Shown here: piece by piece, positions 18,601-26,177 of the stretch
Position numbering within the stretch: position 1 is the stretch's first letter
Layout of the letters: every line of letters begins with the position of its first letter
Assembly: GCF_000626635.1 (NCBI RefSeq)
Contig: NZ_CP007451.1
Coordinates: 2,480,001-2,544,000, forward strand
Direction of reading: 5' to 3'
DNA from: Draconibacterium orientale
Lineage (GTDB): Bacteria; Bacteroidota; Bacteroidia; Bacteroidales; Prolixibacteraceae
Length of the DNA stretch: 64,000 bases
Made by a program: the position numbers and the translations under genes
Notes under the pieces: model-generated
Databases searched by the model: none
What the model saw: only the letters and a program-made list of their open reading frames with translations
What the model was told of the DNA's origin: nothing

Positions 18601-20403
18601 ATTTTAATTACTGCAATTACAACTATCGTAGCCTTATTTCCGTTGGCAATGGGGCAGGCCGAATATGTTGGAGCCATTGGCGCACCGTTTGCCATAACTG
18701 TAATTGGCGGTTTGGCGCTCAGCACGTTGTTAACACTCATCTTTATTCCAACCCTGTATGCCGGAATGGAAAATGCCCTGAATTGGATAAAATCACTACA
18801 TCTTGGCTTAAAACTGGGAATGTTAACGGTGTTTATCATCGGTGCTGTTCTTATTTTCCTGCGGGTAGATAGCTTTGTATGGCAGCTGCTCGATTTTATT
18901 CTGTTGGTTATTTTGGTGCCGGGTGTTGTCGCCTTTACCATGACCAGTTTGCGGCAGGCCAGCGAAAAAGTGATCGATGAAAACGAACCGATAAGCATTA
19001 AAGTACGGAGGCTGGTAAAAATTTACGACCGCGATTCGCGTTTTATGCGCGAGTGGAAATCGGGATTAAAAATCCGCGAACGTGCCGGCCTGACAAAAGA
19101 TTATAAACATTTCCGCGATTTTTCAGATCTCGTTTGGCAAGTGCCGCTGTTTATCTTTGTGGCTTATTTTACCTTCTTCTACATTGAAAGTCATTTGTGG
19201 ATGTGGGTATTGTCGCACGGTGTCTTCTTCTTCCTTTTCCTGCTGCGGGTGCCATTAAACCAGGTGCTGATAAATAAACATGAAGCGACCGGGAAAGCCT
19301 TCTACCTTAAACTGAATAAGTGGATTTACAATATTTTATTCTGGATTGTGCCACTTGTGTTCCTGCTCTATTTCTACAAAGACTGGGATAACCTGGGCAT
19401 GGTAATTTTCCTTGCAATTATCTGGTACATTTTGCTGGTTTTCTATGCAACTGCAGAATACATTCACAATAAAGATGTAAATATTGCGCGTATCGAGGGG
19501 CGTTTTGGAGTCCTTCGCCGTGGATACTTTAACATGGTTCGCCAAATTCCGCTTATCGGAAAACGCAAGAAACCTTTCAGGGCATTGAATGGTGTTACGC
19601 TGGAAATTAAAACGGGTATGTTTGGATTACTCGGGCCGAACGGTGCCGGTAAATCAACTATGATGCGGATTATTACCGGTGTGCTCGAACAGAGTTACGG
19701 AAAGATATGGATAAACGGAATGGATACCCAAAAATACCGCGAAGAGCTGCAGGGTTTAATTGGTTATCTGCCACAGGCTTTTGGTACTTACGAAAATATG
19801 TCGGCCTGGGAATTCCTCGACTATCAGGCAATTCTGAAAGGTATAAAAGATACCAAAACGCGTGAAGACCGCCTGGAATATGTATTAAAAAGTGTTCATA
19901 TGTGGGAACGCCGTACAGATAAAATCGGTGCCTTCTCGGGCGGTATGAAACAGCGGATTGGTATTGCACAAATTCTGCTGAACCTGCCACGTATTTTGGT
20001 GGTTGACGAGCCTACCGCCGGTCTCGACCCGCGCGAACGTATTCGTTTCCGTAACTTGCTGGTAGAGCTGAGCCGCGAGCGGATCGTAATTTTCTCGACG
20101 CACATTATCGAGGATATTTCGAGCTCGTGTAACCAGGTTGCGGTAATCAACCGCGGTAACCTGAAATATTTCGGAACACCTAACGATATGGTGAATATGG
20201 GCAACAATTTTGTTTGGCAGTTCTCGGTTCCGGCTAAGGAATTTGATAATATGGCCAATAAACAAATGATTGTTCACCACATGCGCGATGGCGAAAATAT
20301 TAAGATGCGTTGTTTGGCCAAAGAAAAGCCCGCACCTGATGCGGTTAGTGTATTGCCAAACCTCGAGGATGCTTATTTGTGTTTGTTAAAAGACTTTGTA
20401 TAA
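15682..20403 (+). CDS. RND efflux permease fused to extra membrane helices and an ABC ATPase domain
   Basis: One uninterrupted 1573-codon frame. Residues 1 to ~1035 are a complete HAE1-type RND pump: TM1 ISMLFLGLTMLGYISYKQLP, TM4 GMLLDNSIVVLEN with Asp397-Asn398, a glycine-rich loop near 650, and TM10 GVVVNNGIILIDYTN. Residues ~1040-1280 hold about six further hydrophobic segments plus a charged loop. Residues ~1290-1573 are an intact ABC ATPase: Walker A GPNGAGKS 1318-1325, signature FSGGM with Ser1419, Walker B with Asp1442-Glu1443, then STHI. RND pumps normally stand alone and run on proton flux, so this is unusual. The next gene, 6 bp on, is an ABC-type permease. The ATPase resembles the one at 5168. 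Confidence 0.9.
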   Translation: MKFIINRKIFISMLFLGLTMLGYISYKQLPVELMPNAELPMLYVQIQSRIEVDPSYLENQAVIPVEGAIGTMEGIEDMESFINNRSASIQVNFKQNVNFKYTFLKLQEKIDLIASELDDNFIVTVNRVDLDQLTNQFMELQIRGSGGVDRVRNIVDQEVTAQMENIDGVASVSVFGGKERSIEVTYDAGACEAYGITPAQIQSAISGNSTNRTFTGYLHDAQKQYFVHVTAEYDKVSDIENIVVADGPIYLKDVADVFFGVKEETSISRINGLDAVSMSLVSDSQANLIELSHNVQEEIAELNRKLAAKDVQIVVQTNLAETMEKNIDQIIDLALVGGLLAIFVLWMFLKNLRIVSFIALAIPISVFTAFNLFYAFNISLNSLTLVGLVLAIGMLLDNSIVVLENIYRLSGNKMSPEESVTQGTKEVWRSIVAATLTTVTVFLPFVFSTDYMVKLLGNHVGVSIISTLIVSLFVALLLIPMAAHVLLRKKRQHNVFYEKVTTNNRIIQIYILLLKASMRVPARTIIGALVFFFLTVFIVLAISVTNLQEVEEEQFNIYVTMPTGTTLEATDKVVADVESRLEDIAEKQDLSANIEAEEAILTFILREDYKDIDDRTIAEIKKDVEDRIRNVSQGEVGLEAPTSSARFRGGGGGGRSGTQGFQQFMGIGSNQERVVIKGENFEVMKGVAEDLLYYIEDLETIRRANISVSNNRPEVHMYFNQMLLTEYGITLQNITSELGTFTRQFTSGVNFKQGTEEYEIVIKEKLPDGVDEEDNEKGIEDLRRLQVSNNQGATYDMDELADMVYAEGMASVTRVNQEKQIELTYSFIDEASESNDLLEAYRLEIDEIIGAYKLPSGVAVEVIHEEDQYAEFKFLIAAAFILILMILASVFESVSTPFVLIFSIPLAAIGSFLALIFTGNSLFNANTLMGFIILIGVVVNNGIILIDYTNILRKRGYRKSRALMAAGLSRVRPILITAITTIVALFPLAMGQAEYVGAIGAPFAITVIGGLALSTLLTLIFIPTLYAGMENALNWIKSLHLGLKLGMLTVFIIGAVLIFLRVDSFVWQLLDFILLVILVPGVVAFTMTSLRQASEKVIDENEPISIKVRRLVKIYDRDSRFMREWKSGLKIRERAGLTKDYKHFRDFSDLVWQVPLFIFVAYFTFFYIESHLWMWVLSHGVFFFLFLLRVPLNQVLINKHEATGKAFYLKLNKWIYNILFWIVPLVFLLYFYKDWDNLGMVIFLAIIWYILLVFYATAEYIHNKDVNIARIEGRFGVLRRGYFNMVRQIPLIGKRKKPFRALNGVTLEIKTGMFGLLGPNGAGKSTMMRIITGVLEQSYGKIWINGMDTQKYREELQGLIGYLPQAFGTYENMSAWEFLDYQAILKGIKDTKTREDRLEYVLKSVHMWERRTDKIGAFSGGMKQRIGIAQILLNLPRILVVDEPTAGLDPRERIRFRNLLVELSRERIVIFSTHIIEDISSSCNQVAVINRGNLKYFGTPNDMVNMGNNFVWQFSVPAKEFDNMANKQMIVHHMRDGENIKMRCLAKEKPAPDAVSVLPNLEDAYLCLLKDFV

Positions 20404-20409
20404 GGAATT

Positions 20410-21132
20410 ATGGAACGACAATTCGATATAAAAAACAGGCTGTACATTTTAATTAAAATGATACGGTATAACTTAAGAATCATCTTTGCCAACCGGTTTA
20501 TTTGGTTTTTAATTGCAGCGCTTGCGTTCTTTTTGTTTTTTGCCGTACAAACGGTTTACAACGGCGGCTCCATGTCGGAAGATGTGGTGTATAACTTACT
20601 GATATTTCCGGGCATTTTGCTCATTTTCTACCCCTCGGTTTTTGGCATACAAAACGACGACGACTCGCGGATGCTGGAAATACTTTTCGGAATTCCGAAC
20701 TACCGTTATAAAGTCTGGCTGGTACGTTTGATAATGATCTATACGCTTGTATTTATTATTACTTTTCTGTTTTCAGCATTGGCTTCGGTACTGCTGTACA
20801 AAATTAATCTGCTGGAAATGTCGTACCAGTTAATGTACCCGATTATCTTTTTGGGATCGATGGCATTTATGTTCTCCACCATTGTTAAGAATGGAAACGG
20901 AACGGCGGTAACCATGGTTTTAATTGGTGTGGCACTGCTGATTTTGCGCGAAGACCTTATGCGCGGTACGCAGTGGGATGTATTTCTGAATCCCTTTGAA
21001 ATTCCGAATAACCTGAATGAAGTGATTTGGGTAGGAATTATCCGCAAGAACCGGATTTTTATGGCGATCGCCACACTGGTATTTGTTTTGTACGGTCTTT
21101 TTAACCTGCAGAAACGCGAAAAGTTTGTTTAA
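20410..21132 (+). CDS. Small ABC-2 type permease subunit, partner of the RND-ABC fusion
   Basis: A 240-residue membrane protein with about six hydrophobic helices (FIWFLIAALAFFLFFAVQTVY, VYNLLIFPGILLIFYPSVFGI, LIMIYTLVFIITFLFSALAS and others). The motif GIQNDDDSRMLEILFGIPNYRYKVWL between helices is typical of ABC-2 permeases that change the envelope. It begins 6 bp after the fusion gene, so translation is probably coupled. It is half the length needed for a complete transmembrane unit, which suggests a homodimer or pairing with the extra helices of the fusion protein. Last gene of the locus. Confidence 0.82.
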   Translation: MERQFDIKNRLYILIKMIRYNLRIIFANRFIWFLIAALAFFLFFAVQTVYNGGSMSEDVVYNLLIFPGILLIFYPSVFGIQNDDDSRMLEILFGIPNYRYKVWLVRLIMIYTLVFIITFLFSALASVLLYKINLLEMSYQLMYPIIFLGSMAFMFSTIVKNGNGTAVTMVLIGVALLILREDLMRGTQWDVFLNPFEIPNNLNEVIWVGIIRKNRIFMAIATLVFVLYGLFNLQKREKFV

Positions 21133-21142
21133 TGACATTGCT

Positions 21143-21177
21143 TAGTGATAGCCTCACTCCAAGTGAGGCTATCACTA
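21143..21177. terminator. 16-bp perfect hairpin ending the export locus
   Basis: TAGTGATAGCCTCACT (21143-21158) is inverted perfectly at 21162-21177 with a CCA loop, then TTTT. It is also a member of a hairpin family seen at 61265, 62614 and 62655. Confidence 0.65.
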
Positions 21178-21690
21178 TTTTAGCAGCCGATTGCTTTAGC
21201 TTTTTTGAGTCTTGCCGGCTGAGGGTTAAGAACAAAATGACTGAAAGTCATATTTATTTCAGCCCAATGCAACGCATTGGGTAATAGTTAACAAACAAAA
21301 AATGGAACGGCGCCCTGAAAGGGCAATTTAACCTGCCCTTTCAGGGCGCTGTTGGAAACAAACCATAAAAAATACCAAGGTGTTGCCTTGGGCTGAATTA
21401 ACAAAGGCTTACAGCCTTAACCTAATGGCATAGGTCTTCGTTGTTTAGCGGCTTATTGCTTTAGCTTTTTTCAGCCTTGCCGGCATAGGCACGATTTTCA
21501 GAATAGCGTCGGCGGGGTAAGTGCCGAAATCCGCCATATCTATATAACAGAGACCTTCAAGGTTTCAAAAACCTTGAAGGTCTATTGATGCTAAGCTTTC
21601 CTCCGATTTAAACTTTGGGAAAGGTGAGAACCACAACTTTTTCATCCTTCCGGCTGAGGCACGATTTACAAAATCGCGCCAGCGGGGGCT
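21178..21690. repeat. Cluster of REP-like palindromes and direct repeats
   Basis: No gene. A segment of about 45 bp containing ATTGCTTTAGCTTTTTT and CTTGCCGGC occurs at 21180-21226 and again at 21447-21490. The segment around GGCACGATTT...CGGCGGGG (21488 on) has a variant at 21658 on. A perfect 16-bp palindrome lies at 21310-21325/21334-21349 and a 15-bp one (AGACCTTCAAGGTTT) at 21551-21565/21569-21583. Such debris is common between Bacteroidota genes. Confidence 0.75.
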
Positions 21691-21698
21691 TTTTCCTT

Positions 21699-22022
21699 TT
21701 AGTCAATATAAGTTTCTTTTAAAACCGATTTTAATTCCTGAATTTCTAAATCTTGTAATTCTCCAAAAACTTTTATTATTCTTTGCCTGTCAATTGTCCG
21801 GATTTGGTCTAAAACAATCCAGCCTATTTTATTGTCATGCTTTACTTTTACTCGTGTTGGATATTTTTTTGAACTTGATGTCATTGGCGCAATTACAATT
21901 GTCCGCAAATATTTATTCATCTCATTTGGGGAAATTACCACACAAGGTCTGGTCTTTTTAATTTCACTCCCAATTGTCGGGTCAAGATTGACTAAAATGA
22001 TTTGATATTGTTTTATTTCCAT
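21699..22022 (-). CDS. mazF: MazF/PemK-family toxin (endoribonuclease)
   Basis: A 107-residue protein of standard MazF size. MEIKQYQIILVNLDPTIGSEIKKTRP contains the DPT-GSEI-K-RP motif around the conserved arginine, and VVISPNEMN, TIVIAPMTSS and VLDQIRTIDRQRI follow as in typical family members. MazF toxins cut mRNA at short motifs and are neutralised by the cognate antitoxin. Its ATG overlaps the end of the antitoxin gene by 10 bp. Complete and apparently functional. Confidence 0.92.
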   Translation of the reverse strand: MEIKQYQIILVNLDPTIGSEIKKTRPCVVISPNEMNKYLRTIVIAPMTSSSKKYPTRVKVKHDNKIGWIVLDQIRTIDRQRIIKVFGELQDLEIQELKSVLKETYID

Positions 22023-22258
22023 TCTTCCAGGTTTTCATCGTCAAAAACATCGTCAATCAATAAATTGTCATCTCCACTTTTAGCCATTTTTTCAAAAGCT
22101 TTTTCCCATCCTTTGCGCGGTTTTGAAATTGGTTTTATAATAATCTGCCCTTTATCCATTATTAAATCAACAGTGTCTTTAATGTTGTACCTGTCAAGCA
22201 GTGTTTTACTTAACCTTATCCCCTTTGAATTTCCTATTTTTATAACTGATACCTCCAT
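22013..22258 (-). CDS. mazE: MazE/AbrB-like antitoxin
   Basis: 81 residues from ATG 22258. The N-terminal swapped-hairpin AbrB/MazE fold is recognisable (VSVIKIGNSKGIRLSKTLLDRYNI); the acidic C-terminus (DDNLLIDDVFDDENLEEW) would wrap the toxin. A TTG two codons upstream is a weaker start. Antitoxin first, with a 10-bp overlap into mazF, is the standard order. MazE-MazF complexes usually repress their own promoter, which should lie within 22265-22350. Confidence 0.9.
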   Translation of the reverse strand: MEVSVIKIGNSKGIRLSKTLLDRYNIKDTVDLIMDKGQIIIKPISKPRKGWEKAFEKMAKSGDDNLLIDDVFDDENLEEWK

Positions 22259-22414
22259 AATCAAGTACTTAAAATGTAATTACAAAGTTATAACATATTC
22301 CCGGGGTTTCAAAATTAAGATCAGAGCTTAAGCGGGATACGTTCACTTCTGGTAAGTGACATCCCTTGTTTTTCCGCTGTTGCAAAGCGGGCTTCCGCAG
22401 CCATCAAAAGTGTT

Positions 22415-22588
22415 TCCTCACCCCCGCGAACATCGTTATCACTTCAAAATTGGTAGTTATCACCGTAAAATAAGTCGTCATCACCAAAAAAATGGGCTTA
22501 TCACCCGTTGGCCAGGTCTTATCACCTGTAAATTTATCGTTATCACCCGGTAGATGGGTGTTGTCACTTGCATTTTGTCGGTTATCAC
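22415..22588. repeat. Array of TTATCAC boxes phased at 21 bp
   Basis: TTATCAC or a one-base variant starts at 22436, 22457, 22478 (TCATCAC), 22498, 22519, 22540, 22561 (TTGTCAC) and 22582, with steps of 21, 21, 20, 21, 21, 21 and 21 bp. A weaker box (TCCTCAC) at 22415 keeps the phase. Most boxes are followed by C; the rest of each unit is poorly conserved. The array occupies the divergent gap between mazEF and the U32 gene, and no coding frame explains it. Confidence 0.85.
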
Positions 22589-22713
22589 CGGAGATATTTT
22601 ACAAAATGGTAGTGATAGAAGGATTTAATTTTATGCTTTGTAGCAGGGTATAACTCGTAAAGTTGCTTATGTGCTCACTCAAAACGAGGGCATCCGTAAT
22701 TCCCAAAAACTCT

Positions 22714-22721
22714 TAACTTTG
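22714..22721 (+). promoter_or_regulatory. Candidate -7 box (TAACTTTG) of the U32 gene
   Basis: TAACTTTG fits TAnnTTTG and lies 33 bp before ATG 22754. No good TTTG is present at the -33 position. Confidence 0.4.
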
Positions 22722-22753
22722 CAGCGCAATTTTTAAAACTTCACGCATAAGCA

Positions 22754-24013
22754 ATGGAAAGAAGAGATGTGGAAATAATGGCGCCCGTAGGGTCGTACGA
22801 ATCGTTAATGGCTGCCATACAGGGAGGAGCCGGATCGGTGTATTTTGGTGTTGAAAATTTGAATATGCGTTCGCGTTCGTCTAACAATTTTAATCTCGAC
22901 GACCTGCGTAAAATTGTACGAATTGCCAGCGAAAATAAGGTGAAAACGTACCTTACCATGAATGTGGAAATTTTCGACGGCGAACTCGAAGTAATGCACG
23001 AAGTTATTAACGCGGCCAAAGAAGCCGGTGTTTCAGCAGTAATTGCTGCCGATATCTCGGTTATTCAGTACGCTCGTTCAATCGATCTGGAAGTACATAT
23101 TTCAACACAGGTAAACATTACGAACATCGAGGCGGTAAAATTCTACTCCAATTTTGCCGATGTTGTGGTGTTGGCGCGCGAAATGAATCTGGGCCGCGTG
23201 TGGGAAATCAGCGACCAGATTAAAAAGCAAAACATTACCGGGCCAAACGGCGAACTGATGAAAATTGAAATGTTTGTGCACGGTGCGTTGTGTATGGCTA
23301 CCAGCGGCAAATGTTACCTCAGTTTGCACGAAATGAACTCGTCGGCAAACCGTGGTGCCTGTTTGCAAACCTGCCGCCGCGCTTACACCGTTACCGATAA
23401 GGAAACCGGTGCCGAGCTGGAAATCGACAACGAGTACATTATGTCGCCCAAAGATTTAAAAACCGTTCATTTTCTGAATAAAATACTCGATGCCGGCGTT
23501 TCGGTACTTAAAATCGAAGGGCGTGCCCGTTCTGCCGAATACGTTAAAACCGTTGCGCAGTGTTACCGCGAGGCTGTTGATGCTTATTTCGATGAGGAAT
23601 TTACCGACGAGAAAGTGGAAGACTGGAACAATCGCTTACAAACCGTGTTTAATCGCGGCTTTTGGGATGGTTATTACCTTGGTCAGCGCCTGGGCGAGTG
23701 GAGTAAAAACTACGGATCAAGAGCCAGCAAGCGCAAATTGTATATCGGGAAATGTACCAACTATTTCAAAAAAATTGGTGTGGCCGAATTTAAACTCGAA
23801 ACCAATAACCTGAAAGTAGGGGACGAGATTATTGTTACCGGCCCAACAACCGGGGTTTATCAAAACACCGTAAGCGAAATTCGTTTCGATTTAAAACCGG
23901 TTGAAGAAGGGGTGAAAGGGCAACGAATCTCGGTGCCTATCGACGAAGTAATCCGCCGGGCCGATAAACTTTACAAGCTGGTTGATGCATCGCAGGTAAA
24001 AGAAAGACGATAG
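22754..24013 (+). CDS. Peptidase U32 family protein, TrhP-like (tRNA U34 hydroxylation)
   Basis: A 419-residue U32 protein. MAPVGSYESLMAAIQGGAGSVYFG opens the domain; the family signature FVHGALCMATSGKCYLS is followed by SSANRGACLQTCRRAY, with cysteines that could hold an iron-sulfur cluster. It continues with MSPKDLKTVHFL, LKIEGRARSAEYV and a C-terminal beta domain (IGKCTNYFKKIGVAEFKL). The layout is that of YegQ/TrhP, which makes 5-hydroxyuridine at tRNA position 34 from prephenate-derived chemistry; several U32 paralogues have other roles, so the assignment is by similarity of architecture only. Confidence 0.8.
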   Translation: MERRDVEIMAPVGSYESLMAAIQGGAGSVYFGVENLNMRSRSSNNFNLDDLRKIVRIASENKVKTYLTMNVEIFDGELEVMHEVINAAKEAGVSAVIAADISVIQYARSIDLEVHISTQVNITNIEAVKFYSNFADVVVLAREMNLGRVWEISDQIKKQNITGPNGELMKIEMFVHGALCMATSGKCYLSLHEMNSSANRGACLQTCRRAYTVTDKETGAELEIDNEYIMSPKDLKTVHFLNKILDAGVSVLKIEGRARSAEYVKTVAQCYREAVDAYFDEEFTDEKVEDWNNRLQTVFNRGFWDGYYLGQRLGEWSKNYGSRASKRKLYIGKCTNYFKKIGVAEFKLETNNLKVGDEIIVTGPTTGVYQNTVSEIRFDLKPVEEGVKGQRISVPIDEVIRRADKLYKLVDASQVKERR

Positions 24014-24078
24014 ATTTATTTTACATTGTTTCCATTTCTGATAAAAACGGCTTAAATTAATAGCTGTAAATCAAAGAG

Positions 24079-24988
24079 ATGGTTGTGAGAAAATTGCTAT
24101 TTGTTTTTGTGTTGGTTGTGGTTGGGGCATTTTCAGTAAATGCACAGCTGCTTGGTTTAAGGATTGCGGCCAATTCCGGAATGCTAATTTCTGAACTTGG
24201 AACTTCTGATGTGCCACATCCCGATGCTTTGCTCGCTTCGCCGGCTACCAGCAGCGAAAAATTTACCCCGCAACTATCGGCAGGCCTGGAAGCAGAACTG
24301 CTGATTCAGATTTCCGAAAAAACGTATTTTGGGGTGGAGCTGGATTATACACATCTTAAAGGATTTAACGACGATCCGCCCGTTTTTAACTATTTTCTAA
24401 CGCCTTATTTTCAGCAATACCAGAATGAGTTTATAATTTCTCCGCTAGAATACAACACCCGCTTGTTTAATGTGGCGGTTAACTACAAATATTTTTTTTA
24501 TGCCCGACAAGGTTTGGACTCCCTTTGTAAAACTTACCGGAGTTGTGGCTTTGGTGGGTACCGAATTAAAGTACAGAGATTTTTCTCCAGAAGAATATTT
24601 TCCGGATGTTGATTGGAATTTAATAGACTATGCTTTTAATGAAGGGGCAGATGTGCTTTATGCGCGGGGCACCTCTACCTCGGAGCAGAAAAAATGGCCG
24701 GCATTTCATGTGGGCGGAGGAATTGGTTTTGATTATGCGCTTAGCGATCGCTTATTGTTTGAAATTGATGGAACATGCACGGTTTTGAACTCGGGAATAA
24801 TTGATGGGGTGCCTAATTTTACCTACTCCCGCGAAGAAGGTGCTGAGCTGCTAAAATACAACCGGCGTTTGTCGTTAACCACACAAATAAGTGTAGGATT
24901 GGTATATCTGTTTGAAATTGGTGACGGTGGACGCGGTAGCGGAGGTCGAATTGATCCGAATCTGCCATTCTTCCGAAACAAACATTAG
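24079..24988 (+). pseudogene. Outer-membrane beta-barrel protein, frame interrupted at a T8 tract
   Basis: The first part (24079-24612) has a signal peptide ending NAQ and barrel strands such as SEKTYFGVELDYTHL and FNVAVNYKYFF. After the T8 run at 24492-24499 that frame turns to nonsense, while the frame ending at 24988 continues with VWTPFVKLTGVVALVG, GFDYALSDRLLFEIDGTC and LSVGLVYLF-like final strands. Removing one T joins them into a ~302-residue barrel protein. It may be a true pseudogene, slipped-strand phase variation or a sequencing error; the sequence alone cannot separate these. Confidence 0.75.
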
Positions 24989-25011
24989 GGATAGTTTTAA
25001 TGTATAAAAGC

Positions 25012-25045
25012 AAAGGAAGCGATGAATATGCATCGCTTCCTTTTT
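25012..25045 (+). terminator. Rho-independent terminator after the barrel gene
   Basis: A 13-bp perfect stem AAAGGAAGCGATG/CATCGCTTCCTTT with loop AATATG, followed by TTTTT pairing and a short T run. The 190 bp beyond it hold nothing recognisable. Confidence 0.8.
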
Positions 25046-25235
25046 GAAAGACAAACAACTAATTACCTTTTCAACTTTGTATTAAGTTTTTCCATCAACC
25101 CCTTTAAATCTTTTCAGGTATACAAAGTTGTTTTGATTTACGCGTACACCACTTTATTGTTTCGAAATAAAGCAGGATTAACAAAAATTAATAATAAATC
25201 ACATTTAGTCAGGCAATTATAAAGCTGTACCTTGT

Positions 25236-26144
25236 CTATAATGTTTTAAATACTTTTTCAAGAAGTGCTTTTGTGGCTAGTACTCCTTCACGCTCCGACA
25301 GCTCGGTGCCTTCAAATTCAATACCCACAAAACCTTTATAACCGGCCTCGTCAACAATTTTCATCAGGCGGTAATAATCCATATTTGCTTCGTCGCCTGC
25401 GGCATTAAATACATTGGTTTTTGCACTCACGCCTTTTGCATAAGGCATTAGAAGTTCAACACCTTTGTAGCGGTCGTATTCTTCGCCGGTGTCGCGGTTA
25501 ATCATAAAGTTTCCGAAATCGGGTAACGTACCCACACGTTTGTGGTCAACCATTTTCATTACGCCCGAAAGCCAATCGCCATTGCTCGATAAGCCACCAT
25601 GGTTTTCAACAATAACGTTAATTTTTTGGGTGTCGCCATATTCGCAAAGCATGCGTAATCCGTCGGCGGCCAGTTTTTGTTGTTCTTCGTAGGTGCCCCG
25701 GCTACCTGCATTTACGCGAATGGAGTGACAACCCAAAAATGCAGCTGCATCAACCCATTTTTTATGATTTTCAACTGTTTTTAAACGCTCAGCTTTTTCC
25801 GGATGGCCAACCATTCCTTCGCCATCGCACATAATAAGCACGTTGGTAACACCTTCGTTTTTGGCAATTTTCTTTAATTCGCCCAGGTATTTTTCGTCCT
25901 TTGCTTTGTCTTTAAAAAACTGGTTAACGTATTCAACGCCGTCAATTCCCAGTTCACGGGTAACTTTCGGAAAGTCGAGGTTGGTCATTTCATCGGCAAA
26001 CAAAGCCTTGTGGAACGACCATTCGGCCAGTGAGATCTGGTAACGCGATTTCGCACTATTCATTGCAAATGCCGGTGAAACAAGCATTGTTCCTGCCGTA
26101 GCAGCAGCTGTAGTTCTTAAGAAGTTCCTGCGATTTGTTTTCAT
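25236..26144 (-). CDS. Tat-exported sugar phosphate isomerase/epimerase-like TIM barrel protein
   Basis: A 302-residue protein with a twin-arginine leader ([20 protein letters not shown]) and a xylose-isomerase-like TIM barrel of the hydroxypyruvate isomerase group: [63 protein letters not shown] and [18 protein letters not shown] provide the strand ends with metal-binding Glu, Asp and Glu candidates. Family members isomerise or epimerise sugars or, when exported, act in carbohydrate breakdown; the substrate is unknown. The downstream-encoded membrane acyltransferase lies on the opposite side of its start and is transcribed the same way. Confidence 0.82.
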   Translation of the reverse strand: MKTNRRNFLRTTAAATAGTMLVSPAFAMNSAKSRYQISLAEWSFHKALFADEMTNLDFPKVTRELGIDGVEYVNQFFKDKAKDEKYLGELKKIAKNEGVTNVLIMCDGEGMVGHPEKAERLKTVENHKKWVDAAAFLGCHSIRVNAGSRGTYEEQQKLAADGLRMLCEYGDTQKINVIVENHGGLSSNGDWLSGVMKMVDHKRVGTLPDFGNFMINRDTGEEYDRYKGVELLMPYAKGVSAKTNVFNAAGDEANMDYYRLMKIVDEAGYKGFVGIEFEGTELSEREGVLATKALLEKVFKTL

Positions 26145-26177
26145 AATTCTATAAATTTAGTTGATATCAAGTATGTT

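Noticed and set aside
22356-22553. 65-codon frame across the TTATCAC array
   Set aside because: The 21-bp step equals seven codons, which creates an apparent repeat peptide, but conservation is at DNA level and initiation and composition are not gene-like.
22436-22588. CRISPR array
   Set aside because: Units are only 21 bp with a 7-bp conserved box; there is no repeat-spacer pattern and no cas gene.
25022-25222. 66-codon frame after the barrel gene
   Set aside because: It starts within the terminator hairpin and shows no protein-like features.
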